DNA from: an uncultured Novosphingobium sp.
GTDB lineage: Bacteria; Pseudomonadota; Alphaproteobacteria; Sphingomonadales; Sphingomonadaceae
Length of the DNA: 64,000 bases
Assembly (NCBI GenBank): GCA_937996535.1
Contig: CALKVF010000110.1
Location: forward strand, 4,092-68,091
Reading direction: 5' to 3'
Shown: piece by piece, positions 1-9,259 of the stretch
Numbering within the stretch: position 1 is the stretch's first letter
Layout: each line of letters opens with the position of its first letter
Made by a program: the position numbers and the translations under genes
The notes under the pieces: generated by a model
Told to the model about the DNA's origin: nothing
Databases searched by the model: none
The model's input: the letters and a program-made list of their open reading frames with translations, nothing else

Positions 1-3000
1 TGCCGCGCCGATCACCGGCAATGTGCTGGGCAACGATACCGCGGGCGCCGATGGCGCCAGGCTGACTTCGGTGACCATCGATGGCACGGTGCTGGCGGTC
101 GCGCCGAGCGGGATCACCACGCTCACCACGGCCAAGGGCACCTACAGCTTCAATGCCAGCGGCGCCTGGACCTTTGCCCCCGCCGCAACCGCCAGCGCCA
201 GCGGCACCGCATCGGGCTTCAGCTATACCATCACCGATGGCGACGGGGACGTATCGAGCGCAGCCCAGGCTATCATGGTCACCGATGGGCGCGGCCCGCG
301 CGGCGCGGCGCCGGTCACGCTGGTGCTTGATGACCAGCGGCTGGCCGATGGTTCGACCCCGGCGGCCAGTCAGCCCGAACATGTCTCGGCCGCGATCACT
401 TTCACGCCGGGATCGGATGCGATCGCGTCGATTGCGTTCGGGGATACCAGCCTGCTTGCCGGGCAATTGCAGTGGACCCGCGACAGCGCGACCAGCATTA
501 CCGGGCGGCTCGAAGGCGTGCCCGTCGTCACGCTGACGCTGGCGGTGAACGGTAACAGCGCGGTGGTCACCGCCACCCTGCTCGACAACTATCCCTTCCA
601 CGCCGATCCCGAGGCCGACGATCTGGCCGACCTTGGCCGGATCGCGGTAATCGCTACCGACAGCGACGGCGATGCCGCCTCAACCACGGTCAACATCGCG
701 GTTTCCGATGACGTGCCGAGCGTGACCGCCACCCCCTTTGATGCCGGCGCGCTGACAGTTGATGAAAGCGACCTCGCCACCAACGCCAAGGCCGATTTCA
801 GCGGCCTGCTCAATATCCACTACAACGCCGATGGTCCGCTGGGGGTGATGTATTCGCTCAACGCGGGGAATTTCTCGGGCCTGATCGATGTCGCCACCGG
901 CAGCGGCGTGGGCTTCCATTACGGCACCGATGGCTCGGTGATCGCCTATGTCGTCGGCGCGCCGACGCTGACGGTTTTTACCCTGTCGATCGATGATAAT
1001 GGCGTCATGACGCTCGATCAGATGCGCGCGGTGCGCCATCCCGATGGCAGCGATCCCAACGATGCCGTCTCGGTCGTTCAGGGAGCGATCACGGTGACCG
1101 CCACGGTCATCGACGGCGACGGCGATCAAGCCAGCGTCGAGGTTGATCTGGCGGGCGTGCTGGTGTTCCGCGATGATGGCCCGCGGCTGGAACTGACCTC
1201 GGCCGATACCAATACCGCCGTGCTCACGACCCACGACGCCCTGACCATCGGCGCGGCCAGCGAAGTTGCCACCGGCAGCTTTGCCGGGCTGTTCGCGGTG
1301 AGCAGCGCACCCTTTGGCGCCGATGGTCCGGGGCAGATCACCTGGGCCTATCACCTTGTGCTGGGCAGCGGGGCGGCCAGCACCGAGCTGACCAGCAATG
1401 GCACCCCGATCACGCTGGCGCTGGTTGGCGCAGCCGTGGTTGCCAGCGCGGGGGGCAGCCCCATCTTCTCGATTGCGGTCGATCCGGCCAGCGGCGTGGT
1501 CACCCTCACCCAGTTTGCCGAACTCGACCATCCCCTGCCCGGCAGCGCCGCGAACTATGGCGATCAGCTCTTGGCGCTCGCCAACGATCTGGTCCTGCTC
1601 GAAGGCAGCGCCACGATCGTCGACCGCGATGGCGATAGCCTGACCCGTTCGCTGACGATCGATCTGGGCGGCAACATCCGCTTCGCCGATGATGGCCCCA
1701 GCGTGACCGTGACCGGCACCGGCGCGATGATCGAGGCCGATGAAACCACGCTGGCCATCGATCCGCAAAAGGACTTCTCGGGCCTGTTCGCGACCACGCT
1801 GAACTATGGCGCCGATGGAGCCGGAACGGTCAGCTATGCGCTGGCCGCCACGTCTGGCCCGACCGGGCTGTTCGATGCCGCCACGGGCGAGGCCGTGATC
1901 CTTTCGGTGCTGGGCGGCGTGATCTACGGCAAGACCCAGAGCGGCGGGGCGGAGGTTTTCCGCATCACCGTCAGCGGCGCCGGGGTGGTCACCTTCGACC
2001 AGTCGCGCGCCGTGCTCCACACCCCCGATAGCGGGCCGGATCAGGTCCTGGTCATGCCAGCGGCCAATCACATCACCCTGACCGCGACGGTCATCGACGG
2101 CGATGGTGACAGCGCCTCGGCCGCCGCCGACATCACCGATCGGTTCGCGATCCGCGACGATGCCCCCCATGCCGTTGCCGATGTCGATACCGTGGCCCGC
2201 GACGGCAATCTGGTGGCCGATGGCAATGTGCTGCTCGGAGTTGGCGGGGTCGATGCCAATGACACCGATGGCAATGCCGACAGCCTGTCCACCGACGGCG
2301 CAACCAAGGTGACCGGCCTGCGGTTTGGCACCAGCGAAGGCGTGCTGGGCTCCCCGCTCGCCGGAGCCCACGGCACGCTGTCCATCGATAGCAACGGGTT
2401 CTATCGCTATGCGGTGGATGCGCTCGATCCGGCGGTGATCGCGCTCAGCGCCAGCGCGACGCTCAGCGAAGTATTCACCTACACGATCGAGGACCGCGAC
2501 GGTGATCGGTCCAGCGCAACGATCACCATCACCATCGCCGGGACCAACGACCTGCCGATCGCCAAGGCCGATACCAACTGGATCCTCGACGGTGCATCGG
2601 GCAGCGATCCGGCGGTTTCGGGCAACGTGCTCGCGACCCTGCCCCACCCCGGTGCGCCGGTTGGCACGTTCAGCGACATTGCCGATGTGGATCCCGATGC
2701 CGATCCCCTGACCGTTGCCAATCCCGACATCTATTTCGGCACCTATGGCACGCTGGTGCTGGCGGCCGATGGCACCTACACCTACTACCTCAACGAGGAT
2801 CACGCCGCGGTGAACGCGCTGGGCGTTGGCCAATCGCTGAGCGAAACCTTCAGCTACACCGCCACCGATGGCGCGCTGTCGGCCAGTTCGACGCTGACGA
2901 TCACGATCTTCGGAACCAACGATGCCCCGGTGGTCGGTTCGGCCACGGCGCGGATCTCGGAAGAAGGCCTCACCGGCGCCAACGCCGACGATGCGCCCAG

Positions 3001-5590
3001 CGCCTTGCTCGACACCACCAACAGCCCCAGCGCCAGCGGCACGATCACGATTTCCGACCCCGATACCGCATCGGGCCTGATGGTGACACTGGGCAGCCCC
3101 GGCGCAGTGCTGACCGTCGGCGGCCAGCCGGTGACCTGGAGCGGGGTCGGCACGGCTACGCTCAGCGGCAGCGTCGGCGGCCAGCCGGTGATCACCATCT
3201 CGATCACCAATTCGGGCAGCTATACGGTGACGCTCGCCCACGGGGTCGACCATCCCGCCGCTGGTCTGGAAGATGTGCTGTCCTTCGCCGTGCCGGTGCT
3301 GGTGTCCGATGGCACGGTGACCACCACCAACCCCACCGCGCTGACCGTGACGATCGAGGATGATGCCCCGGTGGCCTTGGGTGAAAGCGGATCGAGCACC
3401 CAGCCCCAGCAGAACGTCAACACGCTGTTCATCCTCGATTTCAGCGCCAGCATCGATGATGGCGAACTGAACACGATGATCACCGCGGTGAAGGCCGCGC
3501 TCAACCAGCTCGATGCGGCAACTGTACAGACGCTGGGGGTCAAGTTCGTGATCTTCTCGGCCAGTGCCTTTGCCTCGCCGTCGTTTGCGTCAGCCGCCGA
3601 TGCCAATGCCTGGCTGTCGGGGATCAACCCGGCCGATGGCGGCATCCGGCCCGACTATATCGGGCAGAACACCAATTATTCCGCCGCGATCCAGACCGCG
3701 CTGGCCAATTTCAGCGCCGTCAGCGGGGCCAACAATCAGGTGGTCTTCATCAGCGACGGCAATCCCAACCAGTCGGTGCAATTTGCCGGAACGCCGCCCA
3801 ACGTCTCCGTGGTCAATTCGCTCACCCCGGCGGTTTCGGCAGCATGGAACACCTTCGTCGACAGCAACAACATCGGGGTGACCGCGATCGGCGTGGCCAA
3901 TGATCCGATCAACATGATCGAACTGCAGCGCCTTGCCGATGTCGATCTCAACGATGCGCCCAACAACCAGCCGATCCTGATCACCGATTTCGGCAGCCTG
4001 ATGTCGACTCTGATCGGCGTGGTCGTGCCGCCCAGCTTCTCGGGCGATCTCGATGCCAACGACTTCTACGGAGCCGATGGCGGGCGGCTGCTGTCGATCG
4101 TGGTCGGCACCGTGACCTATACCTGGGACGGCGCAGGATCGGTTGCGGTATCGAGCGGCGGGACCATCGCTGGCAGCACGATCAATGCCGCCACGCCGCT
4201 TGGCGGGACGCTCCACCTCGATTTTGCCACCGGGCACTACGATTACCAGCCGCCCTCGCCGATCACCGCCACGGCCAGCGAAGTGTTCGCCTATACCCTG
4301 GTCGACAGCGACGGGGATACGGCCTCGGCCAATCTCACGGTCACGCTCAACGTCTCAGCCCCGCCGGTCGCGCTCGACCTTGATGGCGATGGGCTGGAAT
4401 TCGCGACCACGGCGGCGGGCGCGCATTTCGATTTCAACGCCGATGGCCAGGCCGAAGCCACCGCCTGGATCGGCAAGGACGATGGCTTGCTGGCGCTCGA
4501 TGCCAATGGCGATGGCAAGGTTTCTGATCGCTCCGAAATCGTCTTTGCCCGCGATGGGTTGACCGATCTTCAGGGGCTGGCTGCCGACTATGACAGCAAC
4601 CATGACGGCGTGCTCGATGCCAAGGATGCCGCCTTTGCCAAGTTCGGCGTGTGGCAGGATGCCAATGGCGACGGGGTCGCCGATCCGGGCGAGTTCACCA
4701 CGCTCGCCGCGCGCGGGATCGTCAGCATCGACCTTAGCGGTAGCGGCCGCAGCTATCAGGCGGCCGAGGGCGAAGTGCTGGTCCATTCGGAATCGAGCTT
4801 CACGCTCGCCAGCGGGGCCAGCGCCAAGCTCGCCGACGTGTCGTTCCTGACCGGGCTGGCCCCGCTCCAACCGCGCGAGGCAGGTGCTGCTCCGCTGGGC
4901 ATGGCGATGCTGGCCGCCGGGCTGATTGCCAGCGCCCAGCAAGCCGCCGCCGCGCCGACCGAGACAGCGCCGATGCCGCCCCCTATAGCCGTGCCGGACA
5001 GCCCTGCCCCCGCCGAAGCCCCTGCCACGCCAGCCGCTGAGGAGGACGCGGCCTCGCCGTCAGCCTCGGTGCTGGAACCGGCGGCGCACAGCGCGGCTGA
5101 ACATTCAGCCACAACGTCATCCAGCGAAGCCAGCGAACCCGCCCTCGATCACGCGCAGGTTGAAAGCCATCCCACGGCCCAGCCAGTCTTTGCTGATCTG
5201 CTGGCCCCGGCGGTGGAGTTCGACACCCAGGCGCCGACCGCGCATGACAGTGCGGGCAAGGCCGGCTTTGCCGCAGCTCCGGCAGAGGCCGGCGCAGCAC
5301 TTGCCGCGCAGATCGTGGCCGATGCCCTCGCGCCCGAGGCGGCAGAGGCGCAGGTCGATAGCCTGATCACCGCGCTCACCCGCAGCGATGCCCACGATCT
5401 GACCGATCCCGGCGCGCTGGGAACGCCGCTTCAGGCAGCGCCCAGCGCCTTTGCCGCGCTGCTTGAGGCACCGGGCACCGATTTCGGCCTGGGCGGCAGC
5501 GCGCCGATCGACTGGTCGGCTGCCCATCAGGTGCTGACCGATCAGCACATTGCCGTGCAGCTTGAGACCATGGCGGCCGGCCATGGCTGA
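1..5590 (+). CDS. Giant repeat adhesin secreted by type I system (5' end outside window)
   Basis: The reading frame is open from the first base, so only the C-terminal ~1860 residues are present and the true start lies upstream. What is visible: about three tandem DUF5801-like repeats (roughly 720-2165), each with a 'DFSGL...YGADG' stretch and ending near 'DGDGD...DDGP'; VCBS/cadherin-like repeats (about 2200-3360) with 'GTNDAP' junctions; a vWA domain starting near 3430 with the MIDAS-type DFSAS motif and a later ISDG strand; another repeat; a Ca-binding block (about 4370-4740) rich in DxDGDG and DANGDG loops; and an Ala/Pro/Glu-rich tail of about 240 residues. Classical GGxGxD nonapeptides are not obvious in this part. 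Proteins of this build are type I secreted cell-surface adhesins of the LapA/BapA kind. The next genes encode an outer-membrane factor, ABC exporter and adaptor, which makes this the likely substrate. The N-terminal retention module and any LapG cleavage site cannot be seen. Confidence 0.85.
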   Translation, partial: AAPITGNVLGNDTAGADGARLTSVTIDGTVLAVAPSGITTLTTAKGTYSFNASGAWTFAPAATASASGTASGFSYTITDGDGDVSSAAQAIMVTDGRGPRGAAPVTLVLDDQRLADGSTPAASQPEHVSAAITFTPGSDAIASIAFGDTSLLAGQLQWTRDSATSITGRLEGVPVVTLTLAVNGNSAVVTATLLDNYPFHADPEADDLADLGRIAVIATDSDGDAASTTVNIAVSDDVPSVTATPFDAGALTVDESDLATNAKADFSGLLNIHYNADGPLGVMYSLNAGNFSGLIDVATGSGVGFHYGTDGSVIAYVVGAPTLTVFTLSIDDNGVMTLDQMRAVRHPDGSDPNDAVSVVQGAITVTATVIDGDGDQASVEVDLAGVLVFRDDGPRLELTSADTNTAVLTTHDALTIGAASEVATGSFAGLFAVSSAPFGADGPGQITWAYHLVLGSGAASTELTSNGTPITLALVGAAVVASAGGSPIFSIAVDPASGVVTLTQFAELDHPLPGSAANYGDQLLALANDLVLLEGSATIVDRDGDSLTRSLTIDLGGNIRFADDGPSVTVTGTGAMIEADETTLAIDPQKDFSGLFATTLNYGADGAGTVSYALAATSGPTGLFDAATGEAVILSVLGGVIYGKTQSGGAEVFRITVSGAGVVTFDQSRAVLHTPDSGPDQVLVMPAANHITLTATVIDGDGDSASAAADITDRFAIRDDAPHAVADVDTVARDGNLVADGNVLLGVGGVDANDTDGNADSLSTDGATKVTGLRFGTSEGVLGSPLAGAHGTLSIDSNGFYRYAVDALDPAVIALSASATLSEVFTYTIEDRDGDRSSATITITIAGTNDLPIAKADTNWILDGASGSDPAVSGNVLATLPHPGAPVGTFSDIADVDPDADPLTVANPDIYFGTYGTLVLAADGTYTYYLNEDHAAVNALGVGQSLSETFSYTATDGALSASSTLTITIFGTNDAPVVGSATARISEEGLTGANADDAPSALLDTTNSPSASGTITISDPDTASGLMVTLGSPGAVLTVGGQPVTWSGVGTATLSGSVGGQPVITISITNSGSYTVTLAHGVDHPAAGLEDVLSFAVPVLVSDGTVTTTNPTALTVTIEDDAPVALGESGSSTQPQQNVNTLFILDFSASIDDGELNTMITAVKAALNQLDAATVQTLGVKFVIFSASAFASPSFASAADANAWLSGINPADGGIRPDYIGQNTNYSAAIQTALANFSAVSGANNQVVFISDGNPNQSVQFAGTPPNVSVVNSLTPAVSAAWNTFVDSNNIGVTAIGVANDPINMIELQRLADVDLNDAPNNQPILITDFGSLMSTLIGVVVPPSFSGDLDANDFYGADGGRLLSIVVGTVTYTWDGAGSVAVSSGGTIAGSTINAATPLGGTLHLDFATGHYDYQPPSPITATASEVFAYTLVDSDGDTASANLTVTLNVSAPPVALDLDGDGLEFATTAAGAHFDFNADGQAEATAWIGKDDGLLALDANGDGKVSDRSEIVFARDGLTDLQGLAADYDSNHDGVLDAKDAAFAKFGVWQDANGDGVADPGEFTTLAARGIVSIDLSGSGRSYQAAEGEVLVHSESSFTLASGASAKLADVSFLTGLAPLQPREAGAAPLGMAMLAAGLIASAQQAAAAPTETAPMPPPIAVPDSPAPAEAPATPAAEEDAASPSASVLEPAAHSAAEHSATTSSSEASEPALDHAQVESHPTAQPVFADLLAPAVEFDTQAPTAHDSAGKAGFAAAPAEAGAALAAQIVADALAPEAAEAQVDSLITALTRSDAHDLTDPGALGTPLQAAPSAFAALLEAPGTDFGLGGSAPIDWSAAHQVLTDQHIAVQLETMAAGHG

Positions 5591-5651
5591 AATCAGGGAC
5601 ACAGGTTCGCCACACAGCTTCTTCGGGACCAGAACAGGGAAAGGTGCGATC

Positions 5652-7088
5652 ATGGGTGAGATTGTTTCAAACCGGATGCTGGCGACATCGGTCGCCGTGC
5701 TGGCGCTGATGGCAGTGCCCGCTGCGGCGGATTCCCCCGATCTCGCCGCCGCGATCCAGACCGCGCTCAACACCAATCCCGAAATCAACCAGGCGGTGCG
5801 CAACCGCGAGGCGGTCGATTTCGAACGCAAGCAGGCCCAGGGGCTGTTCTTGCCACGGATCTCCGTCGAAGGATCGGCCGGGGTGCGCCGGCTCGAAAAT
5901 GACACCCGCCGTTCGCTCGGCATCGCGGATGACAAGCTCTACCCCGTTGAAGGGGGCCTGCGCGCGCAGCAGATCCTGTTCGACGCCGGCAGCCGCAGCA
6001 GCGAAGTGCGCCGTCAGGCCTCGCGCAGCGACGGCGCGGCATGGCGGGTGATGGAGCGTTCGCAGTTCATCGCGCTGCAGGTCACGCGCCAGTATCTCGA
6101 CTATCTGCTGCAACAGCGCACCGTGGCGGCAGCGGAGGACAACGCCGCCTTTCACCAGACGCTGCTCAACGACCTGCGCGAAGGGGTGAAAAGCGGCTCG
6201 ATCAGCATTGCCGATCAGCAGCAGGCCGAGGAACGGCTGCGGGCCTCGCGCGCGCGGCTGACCGAGGCGAAGCAGGACATGGTCGATACGGCCACTTCGT
6301 TCCGCACGCTGACCGGGCTGGAGATCGACCAGACCGCGATGGTCCCACCCACCCTGCGGCCCAAGCTGCCAGCTTCGCTCAACGAGGCGATCGACCTGGC
6401 CCGGGCGGACAATCCGCGCCTGCGCGAAGCCCAGGCCGACCTTGATGCCGCCGCCGCCGTGACCCGCAAGGCCCGAGCCGATCTGGCGCCGACCGTCTCG
6501 CTTGAGGGCAATGCCCGCGTCGGCCACGACATCGACGGGTTCCGAGGCCATTCCAACGATCTCAACGCCGGCGTGGTGCTGCGCTGGGATCTGTTCAACG
6601 GCGGGATCAACCGCAACAAGGTGCACGAGATGGAGCGCCGCGAAAGCGAGGCCCGCTACCGGGTCGAGCAGATGCAGCGCGAGGCCGAACAGGACATGCG
6701 CGTGGCCTGGAACGCGCTGCTCAGCCAGGGCGAGCTGGTCACCGAACTCGATCAGCAAAGCCGCGTTTCCGACGATCTGCTCGCCTCCTACCGCGAACAG
6801 TTCAACGTCGGGCGGCGCTCGCTGCTCGACGTGCTCGATGCGCAGAACACCCGCTACAACGTGCAGGTCCGGGCAGAGACCGCGCGGTTCGGGCAGATGT
6901 TTGCCGAGTACAAGGTGCTCGCCGCATCGAACCAGCTGATCCAGGCGCTCAACGTGCCGGCCCCGACCGCCGCGACCGCCGACCAGCGCGATCGCTTCTC
7001 GGTGCGGCCGGCTGCCGTTCAGGATTCGAACGCGGTCACGGGCGCCGACACCGAAGCGGGGCTCAAGCCCGAAGAGCCTGCCTATTGA
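5652..7088 (+). CDS. TolC-family outer-membrane factor of type I secretion system 1
   Basis: A 478-residue outer-membrane efflux protein that would form the trans-envelope channel for the adhesin. The start at 5652 is preferred over longer in-frame alternatives because it is preceded by a GGGAAAGG-like ribosome-binding site and gives a clean signal peptide ending near VPAAADS. The sequence has the two repeated helical halves of the family: 'TALNTNPEI' near the mature N-terminus, and the second repeat ending in the conserved 'SLLDVLDAQNTRY' segment. It lies 61 bp after the adhesin stop and about 30 bp before the ABC gene, so co-transcription is likely. It resembles AggA/LapE-type members of the family, but orthology was not tested. 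Confidence 0.9.
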   Translation: MGEIVSNRMLATSVAVLALMAVPAAADSPDLAAAIQTALNTNPEINQAVRNREAVDFERKQAQGLFLPRISVEGSAGVRRLENDTRRSLGIADDKLYPVEGGLRAQQILFDAGSRSSEVRRQASRSDGAAWRVMERSQFIALQVTRQYLDYLLQQRTVAAAEDNAAFHQTLLNDLREGVKSGSISIADQQQAEERLRASRARLTEAKQDMVDTATSFRTLTGLEIDQTAMVPPTLRPKLPASLNEAIDLARADNPRLREAQADLDAAAAVTRKARADLAPTVSLEGNARVGHDIDGFRGHSNDLNAGVVLRWDLFNGGINRNKVHEMERRESEARYRVEQMQREAEQDMRVAWNALLSQGELVTELDQQSRVSDDLLASYREQFNVGRRSLLDVLDAQNTRYNVQVRAETARFGQMFAEYKVLAASNQLIQALNVPAPTAATADQRDRFSVRPAAVQDSNAVTGADTEAGLKPEEPAY

Positions 7089-7117
7089 TACCTGCCTGCT
7101 GACCTCGCCTGCGGAGA

Positions 7118-9259
7118 GTGACAGTGAAACTGGATATTTGGTGGAACGAGCCCGCACAGGGCGATGAGATACTGGCCTGCGTGGCCTCGGTGGCCTTGCG
7201 CTTTGAGCGGCCATCCTCGCCCGCCGCGATCGGCGCCGGGCTGACCCTCGATGAAAGCGGGCGGCTGCCGGTCGATCAACTGGGCAATGCCCTGCACCGG
7301 GTCGGACTGCGCAGCCGCGCGGGCCGCGCCCGGCTGGATCGCTGGAGCCACGGCGATCTGCCCGCGATCCTCCCGCTGGATGGCGGACGGGCGGTGGTGC
7401 TGCACGCGATCCACGGCGATCTGGGCGAAGTCGAACTGCCCTTCGTGCCCGAGCGCGAGACGGTCACCCTGGCTGATCTCGACGCGCTCTATACCGGCGG
7501 CGGGCTGATCGTCACGCCCGATCCACAGGTGGAACGCAACGCCGACCAGCCCTGGCACGCCCCCGCCAAGCCGCACTGGTTCTGGAGCGAAGTGCGCGAA
7601 GTGCGCCGCCAGTTCGGCTTCGTGATGGTCGCCGCGCTGGCAATCAACCTCCTCGCCTTCGCGATGCCGCTGTTCACGATGAACGTCTATGACCGGATCA
7701 TTCCCAACCGCGCGGCCACCAGTCTGTGGGTGCTGGCAATCGGCGTGCTGCTGGCGATCGGGCTGGAATTCGCGCTGCGGCTGGCGCGCACCCGGTTGAT
7801 CGACGAACTCGGCCGCTCGCTGGATGCGCGCTATTCGCAGCGCCTGTTCGAAAAGATGCTCAACCTGCCGCTGACCCTGCGGCGCGGCAGCACCGGCGCG
7901 CTGGCCCGGCGGGTTTCGGAATACGAACAGGTCCGCGATTTCTTCGCCTCGACCATGATCGTGCTGTGCGTCGATCTGGTGTTCCTGTTCCTGTTCCTCG
8001 GCCTGATCCTGGTGATCGGCGGCTGGCTGGCCGCGATCCCGCTGATCGCGATCGCGGTGATGGCGGTGGCCGGTTACCTGCTGCAACGCTCGATCGGGCA
8101 GACCGTGCTCGATGCCCAGGCCGACACCAGCCTGCAGCAGACCGCGCTGGTCGAAGCACTCGGCGCGCTCGAAACGGTCAAGGCCTGCCGCGGCGAAGGC
8201 CGGGTGCTGGGGCGCTGGCAGCGTTATGCCGCATCCAGCGCCGCCACCCAGGAACGCCTGCGCGGATTGACCGCAACCGCGATCAACCTTGCCACGCTGT
8301 GCCAGCAGGGCACCAATATCGGGCTCGTCGTCGGCGGGTTCTACCTGTTCGACGCGGGCAAGATCTCGATGGGCGGGATCATCGCGATCATCATGCTGTC
8401 CAGTCGCTCGCTCGCCCCGGTCGGGCAGCTCGCGTTCCTGATCACCCGCGGCCGGCAGGCCTTCGCCACGCTGGACAGCCTGCAGGATCTGGTCGAGCAG
8501 CCCGACGAACGCGATCTTGGCAGCCGGGCGATCATGCCAACGATCACCCGCGGCGAACTCGAACTCGATGCCGTCGATTTCCGCTATCCCGAAGCCCCGC
8601 GCGATGCCCTGAGCGGCATCACCCTGCGCATTCGCCCGGGCGAGAGGATCGGGCTGATCGGCCGGGTCGCCTCGGGCAAGTCGACGCTCGGCCGGCTCTT
8701 GTGCGGGCTCTATGAACCCAGCGGCGGGACGTACCGGGTCGATGGGCTCGACAGCCGCCAGTTCGGCCCCCACGCGCTGCGCGCCGACCTGCGCTTTGTC
8801 GGGCAGGATGCCGAGCTGTTCAGCGGCACCGTGCGCGAAAACCTCCTGTTCGGCGCGCGCGAGGCCAGCGATGCCGACCTGATCGAGGCGGTGATGCGCT
8901 CGGGCGCGGGCAGCTTCATTGGCCGCGATGCCACCGGGTTCGACTATCACGTGGGCGAACGCGGCGGGCGGCTGTCGGGCGGGCAGCGCAGCTTCCTGGT
9001 CATGGCCCGTGCGCTGGTCGAACCCTGCCGCGTGCTATTCCTTGATGAACCGACCGGCGCGATGGACAGCCAGACCGAACGCTTGTTCGTCGAGCATCTC
9101 GACCGCGCGCTGCGCCCGGATCAGACGCTGATCGTCTCGACCCACCGCAACGCGCTGTTTCAGTTGGTCGACCGGCTGATCGTGATCGATGGCGGGCGGA
9201 TCATTGCCGATGGTCCGCGCGACGTGATCCTCGGCCAGACGATGATGGCGGCGGAATGA
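7118..9259 (+). CDS. LapB-like type I secretion ABC transporter (permease-ATPase) with degenerate C39-like domain
   Basis: A 713-residue fused exporter half. Residues ~1-140 look like the C39-like N-terminal domain of RtxB/LapB/HlyB proteins. I see no QxxxCG catalytic motif, so it is probably a substrate-docking domain without protease activity. The membrane domain follows (~155-440, starting around 'QFGFVMVAALAINLLAFAMP'), then the ATPase domain: Walker A 'GRVASGKST' near residue 514, signature LSGGQ near 618, Walker B 'LFLDEP' near 643 and a switch His in 'STHRN'. The start is GTG; a second GTG six bases downstream is equally plausible, and both sit behind a GCGGAGA-type site. The gene overlaps the following hydrolase gene by ATGA. 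It most likely energises export of the adhesin encoded upstream. Confidence 0.92.
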   Translation: MTVKLDIWWNEPAQGDEILACVASVALRFERPSSPAAIGAGLTLDESGRLPVDQLGNALHRVGLRSRAGRARLDRWSHGDLPAILPLDGGRAVVLHAIHGDLGEVELPFVPERETVTLADLDALYTGGGLIVTPDPQVERNADQPWHAPAKPHWFWSEVREVRRQFGFVMVAALAINLLAFAMPLFTMNVYDRIIPNRAATSLWVLAIGVLLAIGLEFALRLARTRLIDELGRSLDARYSQRLFEKMLNLPLTLRRGSTGALARRVSEYEQVRDFFASTMIVLCVDLVFLFLFLGLILVIGGWLAAIPLIAIAVMAVAGYLLQRSIGQTVLDAQADTSLQQTALVEALGALETVKACRGEGRVLGRWQRYAASSAATQERLRGLTATAINLATLCQQGTNIGLVVGGFYLFDAGKISMGGIIAIIMLSSRSLAPVGQLAFLITRGRQAFATLDSLQDLVEQPDERDLGSRAIMPTITRGELELDAVDFRYPEAPRDALSGITLRIRPGERIGLIGRVASGKSTLGRLLCGLYEPSGGTYRVDGLDSRQFGPHALRADLRFVGQDAELFSGTVRENLLFGAREASDADLIEAVMRSGAGSFIGRDATGFDYHVGERGGRLSGGQRSFLVMARALVEPCRVLFLDEPTGAMDSQTERLFVEHLDRALRPDQTLIVSTHRNALFQLVDRLIVIDGGRIIADGPRDVILGQTMMAAE

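Noticed and set aside
680..3253. 857-codon open frame opposite the adhesin gene
   Set aside because: It is an antisense shadow of GC-rich repeat coding DNA. Its translation is rich in Arg, Gly and His without domains, and the sense strand has clear adhesin domains.
7082..8950. 622-codon antisense frame over the LapB-like gene
   Set aside because: Low-complexity His/Gln/Arg translation; the ABC transporter motifs on the plus strand are unambiguous.
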